Below, piece after piece: positions 25,785 through 33,146 of a stretch of 64,000 bases of DNA (position 1 is its first letter; the number at the start of each line of letters is the position of its first letter). The stretch is from Sphaerotilus uruguayifluvii. Its GTDB lineage: Bacteria > Pseudomonadota > Gammaproteobacteria > Burkholderiales > Burkholderiaceae_C. Position numbers and translations under genes: made by a program. The notes below the pieces were generated by a model, which did no database searches, had not been told where the DNA came from, and saw nothing but the letters and a program-made list of their open reading frames with translations. The stretch spans positions 10,500-74,499 of the forward strand of contig NZ_JABSNM010000001.1 in assembly GCF_013294065.1 (NCBI RefSeq). Direction: 5' to 3'.

Positions 25785-26438
25785 ATGAGACTGCTGCTGC
25801 TCGAAGACGATCCGATCCTGGGCGAAGGCCTGAGGGACTACCTGCGCGCCGAGGGTCATTCGGTCGACTGGTTCCGCCGCCTCGGCGACGCCGCGCTGAT
25901 GGCCGACGAGCCCTGCGACGCGCTGCTGGTCGACTGGCAGCTGCCCGACGGCTCCGGCCTGGACTGGGTGCGCACGCTGCGCCGGCGCGGCGTGACGACG
26001 CCGATCCTGATGCTGACCGCACGCGACCGGCTCGCCGACCGCATCGACGGCCTGGACGCCGGCGCCGACGACTACCTGGTCAAGCCCTTCGCGCCGGAGG
26101 AGATGTCGGCGCGGCTGCGTGCGGTGTGCCGGCGCAGCGCCGGCAGCGCCAGCGAGGTGCTGCGCATCGGCGCGGTCGAGATCGAGCTGAGCGGGCGCAT
26201 CGCCCGGCTCGACGGCCAGCGCGTCGAGCTGACCGCGCGCGAATGGGCAGTGCTGGAGGCGCTGGCGCTGCGTGCCGGGCGCATCGTCTCGAAGAACGAC
26301 CTGGACACCCTCGTGCTCGGCACCGATTCCGAGGTGGTCAGCAACGCGCTGGAGGTGCATGTCTCGGCGCTGCGCCGCAAGCTCGGCCGCAGCCTGATCG
26401 AGACGGTGCGCGGCCTCGGCTACCGCCTGGCGACATGA
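25785..26438 (+). CDS. OmpR-family response regulator (PmrA/QseB-like)
   Basis: The 217-residue regulator has a receiver domain with the acidic pair EDD at residues 7-9, phospho-acceptor Asp50 (LLVDWQLPDG), Thr78 and Lys100 (YLVKPF), then a winged-helix DNA-binding domain from about residue 125 (VELTAREWAVLEAL, SNALEVHVSALRRKLG, IETVRGLGYRL). The order regulator-kinase with a 4-bp overlap, and the divergent eptA-PAP2 operon, recall PmrAB and QseBC systems that control lipid A modification. The 271-bp gap between them holds a 7-bp inverted repeat (25650-25656 with 25671-25677) that could be a site of action; no classical PmrA box was seen. Confidence 0.88.
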   Translation: MRLLLLEDDPILGEGLRDYLRAEGHSVDWFRRLGDAALMADEPCDALLVDWQLPDGSGLDWVRTLRRRGVTTPILMLTARDRLADRIDGLDAGADDYLVKPFAPEEMSARLRAVCRRSAGSASEVLRIGAVEIELSGRIARLDGQRVELTAREWAVLEALALRAGRIVSKNDLDTLVLGTDSEVVSNALEVHVSALRRKLGRSLIETVRGLGYRLAT

Positions 26439-27802
26439 GCCGGGCCGCGGCCACCGTGCAGTCGATCGGCGCGCGGCTGTCGTCGGCGCTGCTGTGGATC
26501 TCGCTGGCCTGGGGACTGGCGGCGGCGCTGGCGGTCTGGCTGGTCGTCGAGCACGAGGTCGAGGAACTGCTCGACGACGCGCTGATCGCCTCGGCCGGGC
26601 TGATCTCGGGCCTGCTGCCCGACACCGAGCTGCAGGACGAGGTGCTGCACCGCGCGGCCGCCACCGTCGCGCTCGGCCCGGGCAGCAGCCGCTTCTCGTG
26701 GCAGGTGGTCGACGACGACGCGCATGCGGCGCAGGTGCTGATGCGCTCGTCGCGCGCGCCGGCGCAGCCGCTGCAGGCACAGCGCCGCCCGGGCCTGTCG
26801 GACTCGGTCGACGGCTGGCGGGTCTACGGCCTGGCGCTCGGCAGCGAGGGGCGCATGCTCTATGTCGCGCAGTCGCGCGAGGAGCGGCTCGAGGCGCTCG
26901 GCGACGTCACGCGCGGCACGCTGGTGGCGGCGATGCTGGTCGGCATCGGCGGCGCCAGCGCGCTGCGCCGGCGCGCCCGGCGCGAGCTGCAGCCGCTCAA
27001 CCAGCTCTCGGAGCAGGTGCGCGGGCATGATCCGCTGGATGCGGCCACCGCGCTGCCGCCGGCCGAGCGCATCGAGCTCCAGCCGATCCGCGACGCGATC
27101 GACGCGCTGGGACGCCGGCTGGCGCAGCGCATCCACAACGAGCGCGCGATCGTCGCGCATGCGGCGCATGCGCTGCGCACGCCGCTGGCCGGCATGGACG
27201 TGCAGCTCGCGCTGGCGCTGCGCGAATGCCCGGACGGCGCCGAGGCGATGCGCCAGCGCCTGCAGCGCAGCCGCGAGGCGGCCTCGCGGCTGTCGCGGGT
27301 GGCCACCGCGCTGCTGACGCTGTTCCGCTCCGGCGTCGACATCGAGCGCCACTCGGTCGACGTGGTCGACCTGGTCGCGCACATCCCGATGCCAGGGCTG
27401 GCGCTGCTGCTCGACGACGAGGACGCGGCACTGGCCGAACCGCTGATGGCCGACGCCGACCTGCTGGTGGCAGCGCTGGCCAACCTGCTCGACAACGCGG
27501 TGCGCCACGGCGCGCGGCAGGTGCGCGTCGAGCGCACCCGGCTCGGCCTGCGCCTGGTCGACGACGGCCCCGGCATCGATCCGGGGCGGCGCCAGGCGCT
27601 GCAGCAGGCCCTCGACGCGCAGGCCTACGAAGGCCGCACCGGGCTGGGCCTGATGCTGGCCGATCTGGTGGCGCGGGCCCACGGCGGGCGGCTCCGGCTG
27701 GACAGCCCGGCCCAGGGCAGCGGCCTGGCGGTCGAGCTGGAACTCGGCCCCGACGATCAGCGCGTGGCCACCGGGCCGTACTCGGCCGGCACCCAGCGGT
27801 AG
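26435..27802 (+). CDS. Sensor histidine kinase
   Basis: The 455-residue kinase has a membrane helix at about residues 17-38, a periplasmic region to about residue 165, a second helix (GTLVAAMLVGIGGASAL), a HisKA domain with His245 in VAHAAHALRTPLAG, and an HATPase domain: NLLDNAVRHGA, VDDGPGID, GRTGLGLMLADLVARAHGG. Its ATG overlaps the regulator's stop by 4 bp. The last 46 bases, encoding the final 15 residues, overlap the 3' end of the convergent MBL gene. The kinase domain ends before this overlap, so the tail is probably a late stop rather than a functional element. Confidence 0.88.
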   Translation: MSRAAATVQSIGARLSSALLWISLAWGLAAALAVWLVVEHEVEELLDDALIASAGLISGLLPDTELQDEVLHRAAATVALGPGSSRFSWQVVDDDAHAAQVLMRSSRAPAQPLQAQRRPGLSDSVDGWRVYGLALGSEGRMLYVAQSREERLEALGDVTRGTLVAAMLVGIGGASALRRRARRELQPLNQLSEQVRGHDPLDAATALPPAERIELQPIRDAIDALGRRLAQRIHNERAIVAHAAHALRTPLAGMDVQLALALRECPDGAEAMRQRLQRSREAASRLSRVATALLTLFRSGVDIERHSVDVVDLVAHIPMPGLALLLDDEDAALAEPLMADADLLVAALANLLDNAVRHGARQVRVERTRLGLRLVDDGPGIDPGRRQALQQALDAQAYEGRTGLGLMLADLVARAHGGRLRLDSPAQGSGLAVELELGPDDQRVATGPYSAGTQR

Positions 27803-28770
27803 GCCTCGCCCTCGCGGCCGACCCGGCCCAGGCCGGGGAAGGGCAGGTGCGCACCGGCGATCGACCAGCCCTCGCGCACCGCCTGCTCGAACACCTTGCG
27901 GCGCGTCGCGATCGCCTGCGCCGGGTCGGTGTCGAACTCGATGCTGACCGCAGGGCGCGCGAACTGCACCGCATGCGAGTGCACCAGATCGCCCCAGACC
28001 AGCAGCCGGCGGCCCTGCGACTCGAACAGGAAGGAGCTGTGGCCGGGCGTGTGGCCGTTCGTCGCCATCGCGGTGATGCCGGGCAGCAGGGCCTCGCCCG
28101 GCGCGAAGGTCGACAGCCGGCCGGCCTCGCGGTAGGGCGCGACCGACTCGCGCGCCATCCTGAAGAAGCCCTGCATCTCCTTGGGCGCGCCGGCGGCGAT
28201 CTTCTCGTCGAGCCAGAAGCCGGCATCGGCCGCGGCCACCCGCACGGTCGCGTTCGGGAAGGCCGCGCGGCCCTGCGCGTCGCGCAGGCCGCAGAGGTGG
28301 TCGGCGTGCATGTGGGTCAGCAGCACGACGTCGACCTGCTCCGGCGCATAGCCGGCCGCCTTCAGGTTGTCCTGGATGCGGCCCAGCGTCGGGCCGAAGC
28401 ACGACGCGGCGCCCGCATCGACCAGCACCAGCTTCTGCCCGGTGTGGACCAGGAAGGCGTTGACCGCGGTCTGCACGCCCGGGGTGGTCTCCAGGAACAT
28501 GCGCGCCAGCAGCGTCTGGATCTCGTCGGCGGCCAGGCCCTTGAGCAGCCCCGGCGCCAGCGGCACGACACCGTCGAACAGCGCGGTGACCTCGAAGTCG
28601 CCGAAGGCGGCGCGGTAGTAGCCCGGCACCTGGCTGCGCTGCTGCGCGGGCGGCGCGGCCTGCGCCTCGGCCAGCGGGGCCAGCGTCGCGCCCAGCGCAG
28701 CCAGCGGCAGCAGCGCGGCGGCCACGGCGCGGCGCAGCGGCGATCTCGTCGTCTTCGGCATGATCGTCAT
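27757..28770 (-). CDS. Periplasmic metallo-beta-lactamase-fold hydrolase
   Basis: The 337-residue protein has a signal peptide (RRAVAAALLPLAALGATLAPLAEAQA, cleavage near residue 38) and an MBL-fold domain: LVLVDAGAASCFGPTLG near residue 118, the zinc motif HMHADH near residue 150, GHTPGHSSF near residue 237 and WGDLVHSHAV near residue 258. Relatives include quorum-quenching lactonases and other hydrolases; the substrate here is unknown. An AraC regulator lies upstream on the same strand (103-bp gap). Its last 46 bases overlap the convergent kinase gene. Confidence 0.83.
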   Translation of the reverse strand: MTIMPKTTRSPLRRAVAAALLPLAALGATLAPLAEAQAAPPAQQRSQVPGYYRAAFGDFEVTALFDGVVPLAPGLLKGLAADEIQTLLARMFLETTPGVQTAVNAFLVHTGQKLVLVDAGAASCFGPTLGRIQDNLKAAGYAPEQVDVVLLTHMHADHLCGLRDAQGRAAFPNATVRVAAADAGFWLDEKIAAGAPKEMQGFFRMARESVAPYREAGRLSTFAPGEALLPGITAMATNGHTPGHSSFLFESQGRRLLVWGDLVHSHAVQFARPAVSIEFDTDPAQAIATRRKVFEQAVREGWSIAGAHLPFPGLGRVGREGEAYRWVPAEYGPVATR

Positions 28771-28873
28771 CGGAATCTCTCCTGGGTGGGTCGGAACATC
28801 GATGTCGACAGCGTAGTCGGGCCGGCGTGCGCGCGGCGCTCAGAGTCGTGCGCGAAACGCTCAGGCCCGGCCG

Positions 28874-29743
28874 TCAGACCGCCACCGGCTCGGGCAGCGG
28901 CACGCCCAGGCCGATGCGCGAGGGCTCGACGCCGTAGCGCTCGCCGAAGCGCCGCACGAAGCTCGACACCGAGCGGTAGCCGACGCGCTGCGCCACCGTC
29001 TTGACCGGCAGCCGCGTCGCGTACAGCAGCTGCAGCGCGCAGGCCAGCCGCGCCTCGACCAGCACGCGGCGCAGGCTGGTGCCCTCGTCGGCCAGGCGCC
29101 GGCGCAGCGTCGCGCCGCTCAGGCCGGTGATGCGCTCGATGTCGTCGGAGCTCCAGGCGCGCGCCGGGCGCTCGGCGACCAGCGCGTGGATGCGCGCGGC
29201 CAGCCGCAGCTCCACCGGCACCAGCACGCCGGCGTGGCCCAGCTCGCACAGCCGCAGCACCAGGCCGAGCAGCGCGTGGTCGGCCTGCAGCGCGCGGCCC
29301 TGCTCCACCGCCAGCGCCCACTGCATCCAGCCCTCGGCCAGCTCCGCGTGCGTGCCCAGCGTCAGCACCGCCGACGCGCCGGGCTGCCCCGGCGGCGGCG
29401 CTCGCCAGAGCCGGCGCGCCGCCTCGCGCACCGGCTCGGGCACCATCAGGCCGACCGCGACGTATTCGCCGGCGGCCGCGTCGGGCAGGTTCTCCATGTC
29501 GACCTGGCGCGCGCCCGGCACCAGCAGCAGCTCGCCCGGGCACACCGACAGCCGCAGCTCGCCGTCGCGCAGCCGCTTGTGCCCGACCAGCGGCAGCACC
29601 AGCAGCGGCCCGCCCAGCTCGGCCGACTTGATCGCATGGCCCTGCACCGCACGGATGCAGCCACACGGCGGCATGCGCTCGTCGCGCGCCAGCGCCAGCA
29701 GGCGCGACAGCAGCAGATCGATCGGGGCGGCGGGAGCGTTCAT
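28874..29743 (-). CDS. AraC-family transcriptional regulator (AraC_N type)
   Basis: A 289-residue regulator. Residues about 20-160 form the AraC-type N-terminal arm (CIRAVQGHAIKSAELGGPLLVLPLVGHKRL, PGELLLVPGARQVDMENLPD), and residues about 190-280 the two helix-turn-helix units (DDIERITGLSGATLRRRL; LPVKTVAQRVGYRSVSSFVRRFGERYGVEPSR). It lies between alaC and the MBL gene, all on the minus strand, and may control the MBL gene downstream. An effector cannot be predicted. Confidence 0.85.
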   Translation of the reverse strand: MNAPAAPIDLLLSRLLALARDERMPPCGCIRAVQGHAIKSAELGGPLLVLPLVGHKRLRDGELRLSVCPGELLLVPGARQVDMENLPDAAAGEYVAVGLMVPEPVREAARRLWRAPPPGQPGASAVLTLGTHAELAEGWMQWALAVEQGRALQADHALLGLVLRLCELGHAGVLVPVELRLAARIHALVAERPARAWSSDDIERITGLSGATLRRRLADEGTSLRRVLVEARLACALQLLYATRLPVKTVAQRVGYRSVSSFVRRFGERYGVEPSRIGLGVPLPEPVAV

Positions 29744-29787
29744 CGGCGCGGACCTTCCGGTGACGGGACTGCCGCGATGATGCGGCC

Positions 29788-31005
29788 TCAGCCGGCCGGC
29801 GTCACGCCGTCGGCCTTGAGCATCGCGCGGATGCCGCGCACGGCCTGGCGGATGCGGCTCTCGTTCTCGATCAGCGCGAAGCGCACATGGTCGTCGCCGT
29901 GGTCGCCGAAGCCGATGCCGGGGCTGACGCAGACCCGGGCGCGCTCCATCAGCCGCTTGGCGAATTCCAGCGAGCCCAGCGCCGCGTACTTCTCGGGGAT
30001 CTTCGCCCAGATGTACATCGAGGCCTTGGGGCAGTCGACGTTCCAGCCGGCATCGCGCAGGCCCTTGACCAGCACGTCGCGGCGCTTCTGGTAGGTGGCG
30101 GCGATGTCACGGACGCAGGCCTGGTCGCCTTCCAGCGCCGCGATCGCCGCCACCTGCAGCGGCGTGAAGGTGCCGTAGTCGTGGTAGCTCTTGATGCGCG
30201 CCAGGGCGGCCACCAGATCGGGATTGCCGACCATGAAGCCGATGCGCCAGCCGGCCATGTTGTAGCTCTTGCTGAGCGTGAAGAACTCGACCGCGATGTC
30301 CTTGGCGCCGGGCACCTGCATGATCGACGGCGCCTTCCAGCCGTCGAAGACGATGTCGGCGTAGGCCAGGTCGTGCACGACGAAGATGTCGTGCTTCTTC
30401 GCCAGCGCGATGACGCGCTCGAAGAAGTCCAGCTCGACGCACTGCGCCGTCGGGTTGCTCGGGAAGCCCAGCACCATCATCTTGGGCTTGGGGTAGCTGC
30501 CGCGGATGGTCTTCTCCAGCTCGGCGAAGAAGTCCACGCCGGGAACGAGCGGCACCGAGCGGATGTCGGCGCCGGCGATGACCGCGCCGTAGATGTGGAT
30601 CGGATAGCTCGGGTCCGGCACCAGCACGGTGTCGCCGCGGTCGAGCGTGGCCAGCATCAGGTGCGCCAGGCCCTCCTTCGAGCCGATGGTGACGATGGCC
30701 TCGCTGTCGGGGTCGATGTCGACGGCGTAGCGGTCCTTGTACCAGTGCGAGATCGCGCGGCGCAGGCGCGGAATGCCCTTGCTGGCCGAGTAGCCGTGGG
30801 TGTCGGGGCGCTGCGCGACCTCGGTGAGCTTGGCGACGATGTGCGCCGGCGTGGCCCCGTCGGGGTTGCCCATGCTGAGGTCGATGATGTCTTCCCCGCG
30901 GCGGCGGGCGGCGAGCTTGAGCTCGGCCGTGATGTTGAAGACGTAGGGGGGAAGACGGTCGATGCGGGCGAAGCGGCGCTTGCCCGAAGAGCTGGAAGAC
31001 GACAT
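29788..31005 (-). CDS. alaC: Alanine transaminase
   Basis: The 405-residue protein is a class I/II aminotransferase of the AlaC group: [33 protein letters not shown] at the N-terminus, the PLP contact [14 protein letters not shown] near residue 175, and the Schiff-base lysine in [21 protein letters not shown] near residue 236. It interconverts alanine plus 2-oxoglutarate with pyruvate plus glutamate. Its usual Burkholderiales neighbour, homoserine dehydrogenase, is not present. It is followed by an AraC regulator. A TAGGAT -10-like sequence (minus strand, 31075-31080) may serve as promoter. Confidence 0.9.
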   Translation of the reverse strand: MSSSSSSGKRRFARIDRLPPYVFNITAELKLAARRRGEDIIDLSMGNPDGATPAHIVAKLTEVAQRPDTHGYSASKGIPRLRRAISHWYKDRYAVDIDPDSEAIVTIGSKEGLAHLMLATLDRGDTVLVPDPSYPIHIYGAVIAGADIRSVPLVPGVDFFAELEKTIRGSYPKPKMMVLGFPSNPTAQCVELDFFERVIALAKKHDIFVVHDLAYADIVFDGWKAPSIMQVPGAKDIAVEFFTLSKSYNMAGWRIGFMVGNPDLVAALARIKSYHDYGTFTPLQVAAIAALEGDQACVRDIAATYQKRRDVLVKGLRDAGWNVDCPKASMYIWAKIPEKYAALGSLEFAKRLMERARVCVSPGIGFGDHGDDHVRFALIENESRIRQAVRGIRAMLKADGVTPAG

Positions 31006-31103
31006 TGGCAGGGATGAACGTGAGCGCCCGGAACCGTCCGAGCGACGTCGGGCCGCGCGATGCGGCCCGGGGCCATCCTAGCGCACGCGCAGCTCCTCTG
31101 TCA

Positions 31104-32924
31104 TCAGCGCCGGTGGTGGCTCGGCGCCGGCTTGTGAACCGGCGTGGCCAGCCCTTCCATGCGCGCCTTGAGCTGCAGCGCCAGGTACTGCGAGTAGCAG
31201 CGCGACTGGTGCAGGTTGCCGCCGTGGATCCACAGGTTCTCGACCGGCGTGGGCTTCCACATGTTGCGCAGCTCGCCCTCCCACGGGCCGGGGTCCTTGG
31301 TGGTGGCCGAGCCCAGGCCCCAGCACTTGCCGACCTGGTCGGCGACCTCGGGCGAGATCAGGTCGGCCAGCCAGCTGTTCATCGAGCCGTAGCCGGTCGC
31401 GTAGACCAGCAGGTCGCAGGGCAGCTCGGTGCCGTCGGTCAGCGTGACCGAGCGCGGGTTGATGCGCTCGATGTTGACGCGGCTCTTCAGGTGGATGCGG
31501 CCGTCGGCCACCAGCTCGGAGGCGCCGACGTCGATGTAGTAGCCCGAACCGCGACGCAGGTACTTCATGAACAGGCCCGAGCCGTCCTCGCCGAAGTCGA
31601 GCAGGAAGCCGGCCTTCTCCAGCCGCGCGTACAGGTCGGCGTCGCGGCGCTTCATCTCCTCGTACACCGGGATGTGGAAGGTGTGCATGATCCGGTACGG
31701 CACCGAGGCAAACAGCAGGTCGGCCTTCTCGGTGCTGACGCCGTTCTCCAGCGCCTGCTCCGAGTAGAGCCCGCCCAGCGCCAGCTCCATCAGCGAGTCC
31801 GACGGCGCGATGTGCGTCGAGCTGCGCTGGATCATCGTCACGTCGGCGCCGTGCTCCCAGAGGTCGGCGCAGATGTCGTGCGCGGAGTTGTTCGAGCCCA
31901 GCACCACCGCCTTGCGGCCCGCCCAGGCCGCGCCGCCGGGGTGGCGGCTGGAATGGTGCTGCGTGCCCTCGAAGGTCTCGGCGCCGGGAATCTTCGGCAC
32001 GTTGGCGTAGCCCGACACGCCCAGCGCGAACACCAGCTGGCGCGGCCGCAGCGTGACCGGCCGGCCCTCGCGCACCACGCGCACCTCCCAGCGGCCGCTG
32101 GCCTCGTCCCAGCGGCACTTCTCGGCGACGGTGGAACTCCAGTAGTTCAGCTCCATCACCTTGACGTACATCTCCAGCCAGTCGCCGACCTTGTCCTTCG
32201 GGCAGAACACCGGCCAGTCGTCCGGGAAGGGCAGATAGGGCATGTGGTCGTACCAGACCGGATCGTGCAGGCACAGGCTCTTGTAGCGGTTGCGCCAGGA
32301 GTCGCCGGCACGCGCGTTCTTCTCGATGATGATCGTCGGCACGCCCAGCCGGCGCAGCCGCGCCCCGAGGCCGATGCCGCCCTGGCCGCCGCCGATGATG
32401 ACCACCTCGGGCTGCTCGGTGTCGCCCAGCGCGGCCAGTTCCTGCTGGCGGCGCTCGAGCCAGCTGACGCGCCCGCCGGCCTGCGCGCCGTGCTCGGCGC
32501 CCTTGATGCGACGCCGGCCCTTCTTCTCCTCGAAGCCCTTGAGCTCGCTCATCGTCGTCAGCAGCGTCCAGGCGAGATCGCCCTTCAGGCGCAGATGGCC
32601 GGTGCCGCGCGCCTGCGCGGTCTCGAAGTCGAACCAGGCCTCGGTGACGCCGCCGGCCTCGCTGGCCTCGCCCTGCAGGCGGAAGCCGGACGGCGCCACG
32701 GTGCCGAGCTGCGCGTCGAGCATCTCGCGGATCGCGTCGCGGCCCTCCTCGGTGCGCAGGTTCCAGGTGAAACTGACCAGGTCGCGCCAGTAGCACTCGT
32801 CGTCGAACAGCGCGGCGGCGGCCTCGCTGTCGCGCGCGGCCAGCGCGGCCTCGAGACGGGCCAGCCAGGCGGCGGCGCGGGCGGTCGGGGTGACCGGGGC
32901 GGTCAGGGTCTCGCTCATCGTCAT
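31104..32924 (-). CDS. Flavin-containing monooxygenase with N-terminal NTF2-like domain
   Basis: The 606-residue protein starts with an NTF2/SnoaL-like region (residues about 15-130, FDDECYWRDLVSFTWNLRT) and continues with a class B flavoprotein monooxygenase. FAD motif GGGQGGIG is near residue 175, an FMO/BVMO-type FEGTQHHSSRHPGG near residue 325, and the NADPH Rossmann GSNNSAHD near residue 343. Such enzymes insert one oxygen atom from O2 into ketones, amines or sulfides. Upstream are a near-consensus sigma-54 promoter and palindromic enhancer sites, then an AcoR-like activator, so it is probably induced by a small organic compound. The substrate is unknown. Confidence 0.85.
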   Translation of the reverse strand: MTMSETLTAPVTPTARAAAWLARLEAALAARDSEAAAALFDDECYWRDLVSFTWNLRTEEGRDAIREMLDAQLGTVAPSGFRLQGEASEAGGVTEAWFDFETAQARGTGHLRLKGDLAWTLLTTMSELKGFEEKKGRRRIKGAEHGAQAGGRVSWLERRQQELAALGDTEQPEVVIIGGGQGGIGLGARLRRLGVPTIIIEKNARAGDSWRNRYKSLCLHDPVWYDHMPYLPFPDDWPVFCPKDKVGDWLEMYVKVMELNYWSSTVAEKCRWDEASGRWEVRVVREGRPVTLRPRQLVFALGVSGYANVPKIPGAETFEGTQHHSSRHPGGAAWAGRKAVVLGSNNSAHDICADLWEHGADVTMIQRSSTHIAPSDSLMELALGGLYSEQALENGVSTEKADLLFASVPYRIMHTFHIPVYEEMKRRDADLYARLEKAGFLLDFGEDGSGLFMKYLRRGSGYYIDVGASELVADGRIHLKSRVNIERINPRSVTLTDGTELPCDLLVYATGYGSMNSWLADLISPEVADQVGKCWGLGSATTKDPGPWEGELRNMWKPTPVENLWIHGGNLHQSRCYSQYLALQLKARMEGLATPVHKPAPSHHRR

Positions 32925-32990
32925 GTCTCCTTCGTGGTGGATGCGGATGCGGCCGGCCTCTGCGCTGCCGTGCCGCCGCCTCCAGACAGC

Positions 32991-33004
32991 GCAAGCCGCG
33001 TGCC
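32991..33004 (-). promoter_or_regulatory. Sigma-54 promoter of the flavin monooxygenase gene
   Basis: Read on the minus strand the sequence is CGGCACGCGGCTTGC (from 33005 to 32991): GGCACG-N4-TTGC with GG and GC 10 nt apart, almost the full RpoN consensus. Transcription should start near 32979, leaving a leader of about 55 nt before the ATG at 32924. Confidence 0.8.
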
Positions 33005-33085
33005 GCGCCCGCTCACGCCCTGGAACGAAGACAAGTCATTGATTCCATTGACACTTCCCGCACCGCCCGGCACCCGGCCGCCGCG

Positions 33086-33140
33086 GTGACAGCTGTCACA
33101 CCGAGACAGCTGTCACCGGTCGCCGCGTGACAGGTGCCTC
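33086..33140. promoter_or_regulatory. Enhancer sites for the AcoR-like activator
   Basis: GTGACAGCTGTCAC (33086-33099) is a perfect 14-bp palindrome. GAGACAGCTGTCAC (33103-33116) repeats it with one mismatch, and GTGACAGGTGCCTC (33127-33140) keeps one half. They lie 80-135 bp upstream of the sigma-54 -24 element, the usual place for binding of an enhancer-type activator, and just beyond the activator gene's stop codon. Confidence 0.7.
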
Positions 33141-33146
33141 GACCGA

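Noticed and set aside
33093-33116. CTGTCAC heptamers in the AcoR-like enhancer region as a Pho box
   Set aside because: They are 17 bp apart and are halves of perfect palindromes, which fits a dimeric activator and not PhoB direct repeats.
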